From contig JABSSW010000126.1 in the NCBI GenBank assembly GCA_018902385.1, forward strand, positions 1 to 20,813: a stretch of 20,813 nt of DNA. The letters run 5' to 3'. This document shows positions 1 through 8,091 of the stretch, one piece after another. The notes under the pieces are model-generated. The model was not told the DNA's origin. It made no database searches and saw only the letters and a program-made list of their open reading frames with translations. How positions within the stretch are numbered: position 1 is the first letter of the stretch; every line of letters begins with the position of its first letter. This DNA comes from Physcia stellaris. Its lineage: Eukaryota > Ascomycota > Lecanoromycetes > Caliciales > Physciaceae. The translations under genes were made by a program, and so were the position numbers.

Positions 1-690
1 AAAATTATTCGAAAATGATAATTTTTATAATAAAAAATGAAATGAATTCGATAATCGTTGAAACATTATTGTCAACGAATTTTATATTTATTCAATCAAT
101 TCAATCGTTTTGACGATAATTGCAATAAAAACGCAATCAATTTCAATATTTTGATTTGTTTGTTCGATTTGATCATTCGATTTCAAATTAAAAAACAATG
201 AACAATTTATATTTGATTTTAATCGTTTACAAAAAAATTTCAAACGCGATTTACGAATTGATCATTTCGATTTGAAATAATAAAAAAAAAAATTCATGAA
301 TACGAAATACATAAATATTAACAATATTTTGACACAAATTTAATTGTTAAATCATCGTCATCGATTACGCAAAAAACGTAATGACGTTTTTGATCAAACG
401 ATCGATAATAATACAAATAACATTATTGTTTTGAAATCAAATAATTTAATTATGAAATTTATTGATATATCAATTTATCGTTGATTAAAAATCGACAATA
501 AAATTAACAATTCGTGACGATTATCGTGTGAAAATTTCGATCGTTGACATTTGTGACAGTTACGAATATAACGTTTGATAAATAATTTCATATTAAATCA
601 ATAATAATAACGTTTAATGAATTTTTAAATACGATTCATGTTGAATATACACAAAAAAATTGATCGTAAAAACGTCACGAATTATTTCAA
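1..690 (-). pseudogene. Element A integrase remnant
   Basis: Integrase joins retroelement cDNA to chromosomal DNA. Conceptual minus-strand reading gives the zinc-binding end as KRYYY-stop-FNM followed by RYIRNCHKCQR, with the CxxC intact at 547-558 and the expected Trp now TGA. Next comes a match to the usual PLPIPNQRW-type linker with its Trp now TAA, then ISINF, where families have IS(M/I)DF, so the first catalytic Asp is Asn. The second motif, normally SDRG, reads SNRN, so the second catalytic Asp is lost. Further left I read LRFYCNYRQND-stop-ID, matching the region after the catalytic Glu. A frame change near 420 and another near 180 are needed. The reading continues to position 1, so the C-terminus lies outside. 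All losses fit G-to-A after a purine. Confidence 0.8.
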
Positions 691-1199
691 TCATCAAATT
701 TAATTGTTTCGACATTTATAAATTTTCGTTTTTAAAAAAAATTTCGTTTCGATCGAAACAATTTTCAAATTTATTTTTCGTTAATAATTTGATTATCGAT
801 CAAGAATTGACGATAATTAATACAATTTTCGTTCTTTCGATTGCTTTGCATGACAGCGTTCGTATAAATCGTTTTGAACGTTAATCGAACATAATTGCAA
901 TCGAAAAAAAAAACAAAATTTGTTTTTTATAAAATTCACGTTCGTTGTTTTTCGACGAAACGAAATTAACATTTTAATCAAAACGTTCGTTTTAACGTTT
1001 TTAATTTCGAATTAATATTGAATTTTGATATTGTAATTCGTTAAAATTTCGATTTAACGTATTTGACGAAAAATGAATTTTATGTTTGTCATAAAAATTT
1101 TCAAATTTTGTAATCGATGTAAATTTCGATCAATTCGTCGATATTTTCGAATTTCGAATTTTATAAATAATTTTACGATTCGCGCAAAAATCATTTTTT

Positions 1200-2157
1200 G
1201 TTAAAAAAAAAATTATCGTGAAAATTTCGTCGTCGTCGAAAAAATTGAAATTTTGAAAAAAATCGATTTTCAAAATATTTGATTTTTCGAAATTTCGAAA
1301 AATGAAATTTCGATTATTTGTTTTTTCAAATTTCGAAATCGTTTTAACGAAATCGATTCATTCGAAATCATTTTTTTTTTGATTATTCGAATTAAAAATT
1401 TGACGAATTTCGAAAACGTTTTAATGAAACGTCGATAAAAATTGCAAAAATTTACAAACGTTTGCATTTTTTTGATGCATGTTGAACGAATTCAATTGAC
1501 GATGTTTTGTATTTTTTTAAAATTTATGCGTAATTTTTTTGTCGATAATATAATTTTTAAAAATGAAATTTTTGTTTGAAAAAATTCGCATTTTTTGATA
1601 TTTATTTGAAAATCAATTTTTTTCAATTTTTGAAATATTTAAATGAAATGTCGTTCATGTTATTTTCGAATTTTGTTGTAAATAAAAATATCATTCAAAT
1701 ATATTTGACAAAAATGATTAATATATTCAAATAACAAATTGTTTATGTAATGTTGTCAATTGATCGAATCATTGATAAAATCGAAAAACAATACATAATA
1801 TTTGTAAATGTTTAACGAACATATAAAAATAATAAAATTTTCGTTTTGTAAATTCATTCGAAATTTATTGAAAATCGATATAATATTTAATTTGAACAAA
1901 AATTTACAATCGATAATTTTGACGAGAATTTTTTCGATCAACGAAATAAAATAATTATTACGTTTGATTATAACGTTTAATTTTCGATAATTTACACACA
2001 AACGAAATTGTTCATTCGATTTGACAACGAATAAAATAAATAAAATATAAAAAATTTTGTTTGAATTAATAAATTTTTTTTGAAAATTATCGTGTAAATC
2101 TTTTTGAAAAATTTCGAATTTTTTGAACGATAAAAAATAAATTCGATTTCGAAACAA
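1200..2157 (-). pseudogene. Element A reverse transcriptase / RNase H remnant
   Basis: The longest open part (2157-1756) reads as Ty3/gypsy RT fingers and palm: FRLCVNYRKLN, then SLIEK (families have PLIDE), then KLNIISIFN for the usual KLDIxxAFN. The same frame continues past a TGA at 1756-1758 into QHYINNLLFEYI and the catalytic box, which reads YLND at 1687-1701 instead of YLDD: one catalytic Asp has become Asn. Further left (1467-1270) FVNFCNFYRRFI is the standard connection motif (GFxNFYRRFI) before RNase H. The RNase H active site is not clearly readable. Pro-to-Ser/Phe, Asp-to-Asn and Trp-to-stop changes dominate, as expected from CpY mutation. The gene is non-functional. The RT assignment is secure; the RNase H end is approximate. 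Confidence 0.88.
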
Positions 2158-2791
2158 TTAATTTGAATTTTCGATCAATTCGATTTTGTAATAATAAAAT
2201 TTATAAAAAAAATAATTTGTTTGTTTTTTTCGAATTCAATACATTTTCGAAACGTTTAAAGAATTCAAAAATTTTACGTTTCAATTTTTCGACGATTGTT
2301 TTCATAATTTTAATTATTTTTGAAAATTAAAATTAAAATTAATTTTTATTTTGATCAATTTTTTTTGACGTTGTCAATAATTGCGTTTAATTTTTTCATA
2401 ATCAACGAAAAAATTTTGATTTTTTTAATTTTGTTAAAAATTGAAAAATCGTCGCGTCATTAAAAATCACGTTCAATAATATATCAAAATCGAAATTTTG
2501 TTCGTTATTTTTAATTTTCGAAATCGTAATTTTAAATCGTTTATTAAATTAACGTGCAATTTTTTGAAAATGTCAAATTTTTTATTGAAACGTTAATTAA
2601 ATTCGATTTTTGAATTTCGCGTATAATTTTCGTTTTTCGTTTTTTTTTGAACGATTTATTCGATAAATATTTTTTGTTTATTTTTTCAATGACATATTTG
2701 AAATTTGAATTCAAAAATTTTTTTATTGATAATATGTTTTTTTTTGAATTTTTTATCGTAAAACGAAAAAAATTATTCGAAAAAATGTCAA
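2158..2791 (-). other. Element A protease-RT linker, left part
   Basis: About 630 bp of saturated AT-rich sequence between the RT block and the nested element. By position it is the protease-RT linker of A's pol. I see no conserved motif here, as expected for a region that is poorly conserved in this family. Open frames that run from here across 2797 mix A sequence with LTR sequence and are not genes. Confidence 0.5.
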
Positions 2792-2796
2792 AATTG
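2792..2796. repeat. Target site duplication, left copy (AATTG)
   Basis: The five bases before the left LTR are AATTG, identical to the five bases after the right LTR (5229-5233). Five-base duplications are typical of Ty3/gypsy integrases. The duplicated word belongs to the AT-rich host element A, so the nested element integrated into sequence that already looked like this. Confidence 0.9.
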
Positions 2797-2972
2797 TGTT
2801 TTTGCAATGATATGGATAAACAACAGGATTCTAGACTGAAACTAACGTTATGGGGACCTGGCGGCCATATGTAGGTGGTTTGGTCATAGCGGGATCGGGC
2901 CCGGATCCCGGTGTGATAAGATAAGGGTCCAAACACCTACCAGGGTCTCAACATTTCAGTACGCTCGTCACA
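2797..2972 (-). repeat. 3' LTR of the gag-only element
   Basis: 176-bp terminal direct repeat, TG at 2797 and CA at 2972 on the plus strand. It matches 5053-5228 at about 90 % by eye. Differences are scattered substitutions plus one- and two-base indels. Only the first few bases (TGTTTTTGC against TGCCATGC) look like C-to-T change. It retains the arm ATTCTAGACT that pairs with the leader in the 5' copy. Confidence 0.92.
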
Positions 2973-2990
2973 TTACCCCCGTTCCCTCCC
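2973..2990 (-). promoter_or_regulatory. Polypurine tract next to the 3' LTR
   Basis: On the minus strand the bases directly before the 3' LTR read GGGAGGGAACGGGGGTAA, a purine-rich run ending exactly at the LTR's TG. This is where plus-strand DNA synthesis would be primed. It fixes the orientation of the element and agrees with the Gag reading direction. Confidence 0.75.
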
Positions 2991-3058
2991 AGCTTCGTCG
3001 AAGCGACTAACCATTCCTCCCACTCCTCTCATCGGCCGGCGGTTCGGGGGTATGGTTA

Positions 3059-4654
3059 TTAGGGCGTTTTAGCTGAACGGGCCATTGCGAAAGCTGGAAT
3101 GACCGAAGCAGGTGCAACAAACGTGATCTGGGGTCCGAGATCGAAAGGATGGCGGAGATAGGCGGAGACGTAGGCGAAACGTAAAAAGGCCATCGGATGC
3201 GGACCTTGACTGCAGAAATGAGGACCTTGACTGCAGCGAGGTGTAGGAGATGCCTTTTTTGTATGGTGAAATGGCCGATTTCTCAGGAGGGCAGGGCGGA
3301 TCGTTTCCGCAGGCGTAGGCTGCTGAAAACTCTTCGATTCGAAGCTTTTCAGACCCTGACTAATCGGTGCCTTCTGATTGGCTGCAGGCAGGAAGTAGGT
3401 GGTGATGCGAGACTGATATGTGGCAGGTGGCCGAGCGCCGATGCTCTGCGGAGAAGGACGGCGCTTTTGGTGCTGACGTAGGCCAAATGGCCTAGGCTTC
3501 CCACGAAACATGTGGATCAGGTCATCGATAGTGAGATAAGGTTTCTGGTGTTCTGGTACAGGTGTTCGATGAGGTGTTCGAGGAGGTGTTCGAGGAGGTG
3601 AAGTCGGAGGTGTAAGTGAATTGGCTGGTAGTTTCTCCATCGATTTCGGTGTGATATTGAGTGTCGCAATAGGGAGATCCGAACACTTTGGTGATATCGA
3701 TGCAGGGGGGGTAGGCGGAGGAGCAAGCGGGCAATTGAACGCAGCAAGTTCGGCTCTCTTTGGTGTGAAACCTCGTGTGGCTAGCATTGCTGCGATCTCC
3801 GCTTGCTTTGGTGTAATATTGAGTGTGGCAATAGGGAGATGCGATCCCTTTGATGATACTGGTTCAGATATCGATGCAGGGTAGGATATCGACTTTGGTG
3901 TTGCAGGGGGGGTAGGCGGAGCAAGCGAAGCAGGCAGGCAAATGACTGCTGGCTTCTCCTTGATTTTGTACGTTGATTCTGGTGCGGGGGATCGGAGATT
4001 CGAGTTCTTTGATGTGGCAGGCGGAGTGACAGGCTTCTGAGCATGATACTCGCGTATGTGATCGTGGAGCTTGTTCTTGGAGTTGAAGCCTTGCTCGCAA
4101 TGCTTGCAAATGGCTTTGGTGTTGCAGCAAGCGGTCTCTTGTCTGGTATGCTCTAGGAGTCGACTCATTGACGAGAATTGAGCGGAGCATTCGACGCACG
4201 AGTGATAATGAGTCGGAGGTTGTGAAACGGGCGGAGCAGGTGTTTTCGCTGTAGGTTCAATTGAGGTAGTAGGAAATGCACATGCTAGGCCGCGGCCGAA
4301 GTCTTGTATGGTGGTGAAGGTCTGATCTTTGAACCATGCGAATGCAGGTCCTCGAAGGCATTTGGGTAACAGAGCGAGCACATCTGACTTCCGATATTGG
4401 TGTTGACTTTGCTGGCGCTCAAGGTGTTGCAGAAAGCCCGTGACTTGACTATACAACCCGAACTCCTGGATATCACATATGAGTGTTGGATCGAATATAC
4501 CGATATCACGGGGTGTTGGTATAGGTCTTGCAGCTTCGATAGCCTCTCTTTGAGCTCGTCGTTGACGTAGCTCTTGCAGCCGTTGCTTGGCCTTCAGGAT
4601 TTCGGCTTTCGCGACCTCGGGGTCTGCTCGCTTCTGGGCTTCTGGACAATGCAT
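3059..4654 (-). CDS. Gag-like protein with two C2H2/C2HC zinc fingers and a proline-rich tail
   Basis: A 531-residue intact ORF, the only undamaged gene here. It would form the particle that packages the element's RNA. Residues about 10-45 are a charged helix likely to coil. Residues 65-128 (LYSQVTGFLQHLE, AFAWFKDQ, ACAFP) resemble the capsid-like core of fungal retrotransposon Gags. The fingers follow: C153-C156-H169-C176 (variant) and C183-C186-H199-H204 (classical C2H2). Residues 205-375 are rich in Pro/Ser/Thr, with LPIATLNITPK repeated at 273-283 and 327-337. YLTIDDLIHMFRGKPRP (373-389) looks like a conserved tail motif. C2H2 fingers replace the usual CCHC knuckle. The first in-frame ATG was chosen; the frame stays open upstream to a stop at 4754-4756 without another ATG. 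Role inferred from context and motifs. Confidence 0.85.
   Translation of the reverse strand: MHCPEAQKRADPEVAKAEILKAKQRLQELRQRRAQREAIEAARPIPTPRDIGIFDPTLICDIQEFGLYSQVTGFLQHLERQQSQHQYRKSDVLALLPKCLRGPAFAWFKDQTFTTIQDFGRGLACAFPTTSIEPTAKTPAPPVSQPPTHYHSCVECSAQFSSMSRLLEHTRQETACCNTKAICKHCEQGFNSKNKLHDHIREYHAQKPVTPPATSKNSNLRSPAPESTYKIKEKPAVICLPASLAPPTPPATPKSISYPASISEPVSSKGSHLPIATLNITPKQAEIAAMLATRGFTPKRAELAAFNCPLAPPPTPPASISPKCSDLPIATLNITPKSMEKLPANSLTPPTSPPRTPPRTPHRTPVPEHQKPYLTIDDLIHMFRGKPRPFGLRQHQKRRPSPQSIGARPPATYQSRITTYFLPAANQKAPISQGLKSFESKSFQQPTPAETIRPALLRNRPFHHTKKASPTPRCSQGPHFCSQGPHPMAFLRFAYVSAYLRHPFDLGPQITFVAPASVIPAFAMARSAKTP
3201..3236. repeat. 21-bp tandem duplication inside the Gag ORF
   Basis: GGACCTTGACTGCAG occurs at 3201-3215 and 3222-3236. 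The period of 21 bp keeps frame and gives CSQGPHF then CSQGPHP in the protein (residues 474-487). Confidence 0.85.
3561..3600. repeat. 12-bp tandem repeat inside the Gag ORF
   Basis: Three adjoining units (GGTGTTCGATGA, then GGTGTTCGAGGA twice) and a partial fourth. They encode the PPRTPPRTPHRTP run near residues 353-365. The in-frame unit suggests length variation between copies. Confidence 0.85.
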
Positions 4655-5052
4655 CGTCGGTATCGCGAAGGTTGGAGAAGACGGCCGATTTGCTAGGAAA
4701 TAGGTAAGGATTTCGAAGGGTTCTCGAGGCAGGTAGGTGGTTCGAGTGTTGAGTTATCGTGACGGTTCTGAGGTCTGGTTGGAGGTTTCGGAACCGGCTT
4801 TTTGGGGGGTGTGAATGCTTCTTTAATCTCGCGTATCACAAACGAGCGGTGAGGTAGATGTAATGGCCTGAGTAGACGTGTAGAAAGGAGGAATCGAGAT
4901 TCGTTGATTGGTGGTCTAGAAACTAGAACCTGGTCGACGAAGCTCTACTGCGAAATGCAGTGCTCGGTCCAACTGCCTGCTACAGGCTATGGTTGAGGCA
5001 TGTACGAAGACATACCCCGGGTGGGTTTGTAAGAGTCTAGAATAATGTAAGG
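4655..5052 (-). other. Leader of the gag-only element
   Basis: About 400 nt between the 5' LTR and the Gag start on the minus strand, with no ORF of note. The plus-strand word CGCGTATCACAAACGA at 4832-4847 has a near match, CGCGTATCATAAACGA, in the leader of element A at 7830-7845. AATGTAAGG lies directly next to the LTR, matching AATGTGAAA in A. A primer site complementary to a tRNA 3' end (TGG...) is not visible; see the hairpin entry. Confidence 0.6.
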
Positions 5053-5092
5053 TGCCATGCAATGATATGGGTTAACAACAGGATTCTAGACT
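5034..5092 (-). promoter_or_regulatory. Putative self-priming inverted repeat across the 5' LTR/leader junction
   Basis: AGTCTAGAAT at 5034-5043 (leader) is the exact reverse complement of ATTCTAGACT at 5083-5092 (inside the LTR, 30 bp from its edge). In element orientation the LTR arm comes first and could be the 5' end of the RNA, folding onto the leader arm as in Tf1-type self-primed elements. Function is inferred; the pairing is seen. Confidence 0.55.
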
Positions 5093-5228
5093 GCAGAACT
5101 AACTATGGGGGCCTGGCAGGCCATATGTAGGTGGTTTGGTCATAGCGGGATCCGGGCCCGGATCCCGGTGTGATAAGATAAGGGTCCAAACACCTACCAG
5201 AGTTCCAACACATAGTACGCTCGTCACA
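5053..5228 (-). repeat. 5' LTR of the gag-only element
   Basis: 176-bp direct repeat of 2797-2972, TG at 5053 and CA at 5228. In element orientation it opens TGTGACGAGCGTAC. It includes a near-palindromic GC-rich core (GATCCGGGCCCGGATC at 5150-5165) and should carry the promoter, but no TATA box was assigned with confidence. Confidence 0.92.
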
Positions 5229-5233
5229 AATTG
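5229..5233. repeat. Target site duplication, right copy (AATTG)
   Basis: AATTG directly after the right LTR, identical to 2792-2796. Confidence 0.9.
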
Positions 5234-5465
5234 ATCGTTTTTGAAATATTTGATATTTTTGAATATTTACAAATGATAACGACGTCAAAAATCGTTTCGA
5301 CGATAATAAATAAAACGTTTTATTCGATTGTTTGTTCGAATTAAATAATTTTTGAAATATGAATGAACGCGATAACAAAAAAAATATTTTCACGTAATCA
5401 CAATGATTTGAAATAAAATAACATTCGTTATTGATTATATTGAAAATTATTTCGTGTTTGTTTAT

Positions 5466-5753
5466 TCAAAATTTATTTAAAATCAACGAATGTTGTTTTA
5501 TTTTAATGATAAACAATGAAACGAAAATTTTTGAATAATTTTGTAACGTCATTTTGAATAATATTTGATAAATAATAAATTTGATTTCAATTTTTTCGAA
5601 ATTAAAAATTTTTTTGAATCGAAATAAAAATATTGAAATCAATTTTAATTTATGACATATTTTTTGCGCAATTTTTTCATTAATGAAAACGTATTCAAAA
5701 ACATCGATATCAATTAAATCACGAATTATGATTTTTCGATCGTTCGAAAACAA
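5466..5753 (-). pseudogene. Element A aspartic protease remnant
   Basis: This would cleave the Gag-Pol polyprotein inside the retroelement particle. The 95-residue open stretch reads LIDIDVFEYVFINEKIAQKI, aligned to the fungal Ty3 pattern (L)IDSGA-x-YxFIDEKFAxxL, and later IIKIKQHSLILNKF for the usual LITKLGQHPVILGKPW. The catalytic D-[ST]-G-A has become D-I-D-V (5700-5711). ACC-to-ATC, GGT-to-GAT and GCT-to-GTT would give this, every step being CpY or its complement. The terminal Pro-Trp is missing. It lies between gag (right) and the nested element (left) and is part of A's pol. Confidence 0.8.
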
Positions 5754-6077
5754 ATTTATTTTTTTAATTAAAAATTTACAATGAAATTCGTTAAAAATGT
5801 TATGTTGAAAATTTCGTGAACAAATTTTGATAATTTTTTTCGCGTTTTCGAAAAAAACAATTAATTTTTCGATTCAATATCGAAAATGATAAAAATATCG
5901 AAATTAATATTGTCGTTGTCGATATTCGAAAAATTATCGTTAATCAAAAAAATGATTTGTAAATTGAATATTTTTTGTTTGATTAAATTATCAATTCAAT
6001 TATCAAAAAATTTATCGAACGAACATTTTTTTTATCAATGATTTTTTTTATCGCATTTGCGACAAATTTTTTTCAAA
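5754..6077 (-). other. Element A gag-protease connector
   Basis: About 320 bp between the Gag block and protease, saturated with CpY-type mutation. It should contain the rest of Gag. I could not read an intact CCHC knuckle; no other feature is visible. Confidence 0.4.
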
Positions 6078-6527
6078 TTAAAACGAACGATGACAATTTT
6101 GTACGTTTTTTTTTTCGAAAAAAATTGTGTATCGAATTTTCAAATTTTTAATGTATTGTTTATTGCGACGAATTTTAAAATTCAATTTGTTCGTCGACGA
6201 TTTGATTTTAATAAAAAAAATATTAATTTTGACATCATTGTTTTTGATACGATAATATTTGTTATTTATAATTTGAAATTTGCGTAAATAATCGTCAAAA
6301 ATTTCAAAATCATTCAATTCGATTTCGACGTGTTGAAATTTTGTGATAATTTTTTTTTCGAAATTGTGAATTTTATCAATCTCGTTTTTTTTGAGTATTT
6401 GATTTGTTAATAAAAAAAATTCGAAATAAAATTCGTTAAAAAATTCGATAAATTTCATTTTCAAATTATCGTATTGACGACGAACGTTTCGAAAATAATC
6501 GACATCGATATAAATATCGTTTAACAA
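6078..6527 (-). pseudogene. Element A gag remnant (capsid region)
   Basis: The open stretch begins LNDIYIDVDYFRNVRRQYDN, then LKMKFIEFFNEFYFEFFLLT. Fungal Ty3 Gag has the pattern DIYGDPxRxxNARREFxxLxMKxxExFxxFYxEFxRL, so the alignment is good and the substitutions (Gly-to-Asp, Pro-to-Phe, Ala-to-Val) are those expected from CpY mutation. The final residues, NVQNCHRSF, may be the damaged knuckle region. Gag is on the right of protease, as expected for a minus-strand element. The N-terminal part lies further right and is less readable. Confidence 0.75.
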
Positions 6528-7366
6528 TTTGAAAATTTGTTCAACGAACGTGAAAAAATGACGTTGAAATTCATGTCGAATATCAATGTGTTTTATTGAT
6601 TTATTTTTCGTTCAATCAATAATTGCGAATTTTTTTTAAAAATTGTTTGCGTATCAATCGAAATTGACATTTAATTTATTTATGCATTTATTTTTTCAAA
6701 TGTTATAACGAATGTAATCGAAAATATTGAAATTTTTATGTTCAAAAAAAATAAAAAAAATAAAAATGTTTGAACGAATATCGTTTAAATTCAAAACGAA
6801 TTTTTTCATCAATGTTGAAAAATTTTTCAAATTTTGATAATGTAAAATTTTTTTTTTTTCGATGTGCAATTTTATTATCACGTATTCGTTGAATTTTGAA
6901 AAATCATTGTATCGAATTTGAACGATAAAAATTTCGATTTTGACGATACGTAAAATTTTATTGATTTTATATTTTTTTTATTATGATTCGAAATTTTGAT
7001 TTTCATGTTTTTTATTTGAAAATTTCAAATTCGAATTGCGATCATTTTTCGATTTCGATTTCGTCGAAAAATTTCAAAAATAATTCACAAATCGTCGAAA
7101 TGTTTGACGATCATGATTTGAAATTGTTGTTTCGAAAAAATGTTTATTGAATTGACAATTTTGATCGATTCATTTTCATCAAATTTATCGTCATTTTGAT
7201 TGAAATTCAAAACAAAAAAAATATCGATGATATGTTGTTCGAAATTTTTGATTTTTAAATTCGAAACATACACGTTCAAATGTTTAATTTCGTTAAACAA
7301 TATTCGTTTTTTCAAATTGATTTCGAAAAAAAATTTGAAAAAATCATGATGATAAATCGAATTCAA
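6528..7366 (-). pseudogene. Element A gag, probable N-terminal region
   Basis: By position this is the start of A's gag. Minus-strand open stretches at 6881-6696 and 7366-7085 have no diagnostic motif. The latter has an acidic run (NQNDDKFDENESIK) that could be a linker. Base use is the same saturated pattern as the rest of A. Assignment is by position only. Confidence 0.4.
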
Positions 7367-7881
7367 ATAATTGATAAAATAAAAAAAAAACGAAAATTTA
7401 AATAAATTTCAATGATTGAATTTCATTCAAAATGATTGATTATGTGTGATGTTGAATGAAATTTTTAAATGTTTGTTTTTTGATGAAATTATTGAATGTT
7501 AAATAATTGTGTTTGTTGTTGATTTGATAATATCATCGTATCATTTTCGAAATAAAATTTCTTTTGTTTATCGTGATAACGATGCAAAATCGATTTTGCA
7601 AAAAAAAAAAATTGTTGTTTTTGTGAATCGAAATTATCGCGTAAATTCGTTTGTTTTGAATGTTTTTTAAAACAAAACAAACGAATTTATTATGTTTCGT
7701 TTTTTTCAATTCACAACGAATTTATTATGTTTCGTTGTTTTCGTTGAATGATCAAAATCAAAATGAATTTATTATGTTTTTATTCGTTCATTGAATTTAA
7801 TTGTAAAAAATTTTGTTTATTTGAATGTTCGCGTATCATAAACGAACATGAAAAAAAAATTGATTTCGATATAATGTGAAA
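7367..7881 (-). other. Element A leader with short repeats
   Basis: No gene is readable. CGAATTTATTATGTTTCGTT occurs at 7682-7701 and 7717-7736, and a shorter copy, TGAATTTATTATGTTT, at 7764-7779. CGCGTATCATAAACGA at 7830-7845 matches the leader of the gag-only element. AATGTGAAA sits next to the LTR. Confidence 0.6.
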
Positions 7882-7932
7882 TGTTATGCAAAAATATAAA
7901 TTAATTACATAATTACACGAAAATATCGAAAT
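7863..7932 (-). promoter_or_regulatory. Putative self-priming inverted repeat of element A
   Basis: ATTTCGATAT (7863-7872, leader) is the exact reverse complement of ATATCGAAAT (7923-7932, inside the LTR). The leader arm is followed by a 9-bp spacer (AATGTGAAA) and then the LTR's TG, the same spacing as in the gag-only element (AATGTAAGG). Arm sequence differs from that element while pairing is kept. Confidence 0.5.
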
Positions 7933-8091
7933 GAAAAACAAATACATAAAATTTGAAAAAATATATGTAAAAAATTTGATTTTTTGAATGCGTTAAAACG
8001 AATTTCGATTTTAACATTCGAAATAATAAAATAACGATATTAATTCGATGTTAAATTTGTTTGATGTTGAATGCGATACACGTTCGTCACA
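7882..8091 (-). repeat. 5' LTR of element A
   Basis: The plus-strand edge TGTTATGCAAAAATATAAATTA resembles TGCCATGCAATGATATGGGTTA of the gag-only LTR after C-to-T/G-to-A change. The other edge, CGTTCGTCACA, resembles CGCTCGTCACA. Length is 210 bp against 176. The middle can only be aligned loosely. The partner LTR is outside the window, so the boundaries are by homology and TG...CA. Confidence 0.6.

Larger units (their letters stand above)
2797..5228 (-). mobile_element. Gag-only non-autonomous LTR retrotransposon nested in element A
   Basis: A 2432-bp, GC-balanced element bounded by 176-bp direct repeats with TG...CA ends and a 5-bp target duplication. On the minus strand it reads 5' LTR (5228-5053), about 400-nt leader, one Gag ORF (4654-3059), a purine tract (2990-2973) and 3' LTR (2972-2797). 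No protease, RT, RNase H or integrase can be read in any frame, so it must borrow Pol in trans. The two LTRs differ at roughly a tenth of positions, partly by small indels, so it is not brand new. It has nevertheless escaped the CpY mutation that saturates its surroundings. Plants have comparable terminal-repeat elements carrying only gag (TR-GAG); calling this a fungal equivalent is my inference. Confidence 0.9.
1..8091 (-). mobile_element. Ty3/gypsy LTR retrotransposon A, hypermutated, truncated by window edge and interrupted by a nested element
   Basis: Pol and Gag remnants lie in canonical Ty3 order on the minus strand (LTR, gag, protease, [nested element], RT, RNase H, integrase). The 5' LTR is at 7882-8091; the 3' LTR is beyond position 1. 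Every enzymatic block carries in-frame stops and at least two frameshifts fall in the integrase. Base composition is extremely AT-rich, with CpT/CpC and ApG/GpG almost absent, so the copy has been hit by a RIP-like process and is dead. Positions 2797-5228 belong to a later insertion. Leader and LTR ends resemble those of the nested element, suggesting one lineage. Family assignment is firm. Outer boundaries rest on TG...CA ends and LTR similarity only, and no target duplication could be checked. Confidence 0.85.

Noticed and set aside
660-884. 74-codon plus-strand open frame
   Set aside because: It lies opposite the RNase H/integrase part of element A, whose integrase reads on the minus strand; AT-rich antisense frames stay open by chance.
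2544-2936. 130-codon minus-strand open frame and a 75-codon plus-strand frame (2647-2874) crossing 2797
   Set aside because: Both run from element A sequence into the LTR of the nested element, so they are junction artefacts with no motif.
3197-4509. Several open frames overlapping the Gag ORF on both strands (70-111 codons)
   Set aside because: They lie inside the 531-codon Gag ORF in other frames and have no recognisable motif; shadows of a GC-balanced gene.
5103-5393. 96-codon minus-strand frame across 5228
   Set aside because: It spans the right LTR edge and flanking element A sequence; a chance open frame.
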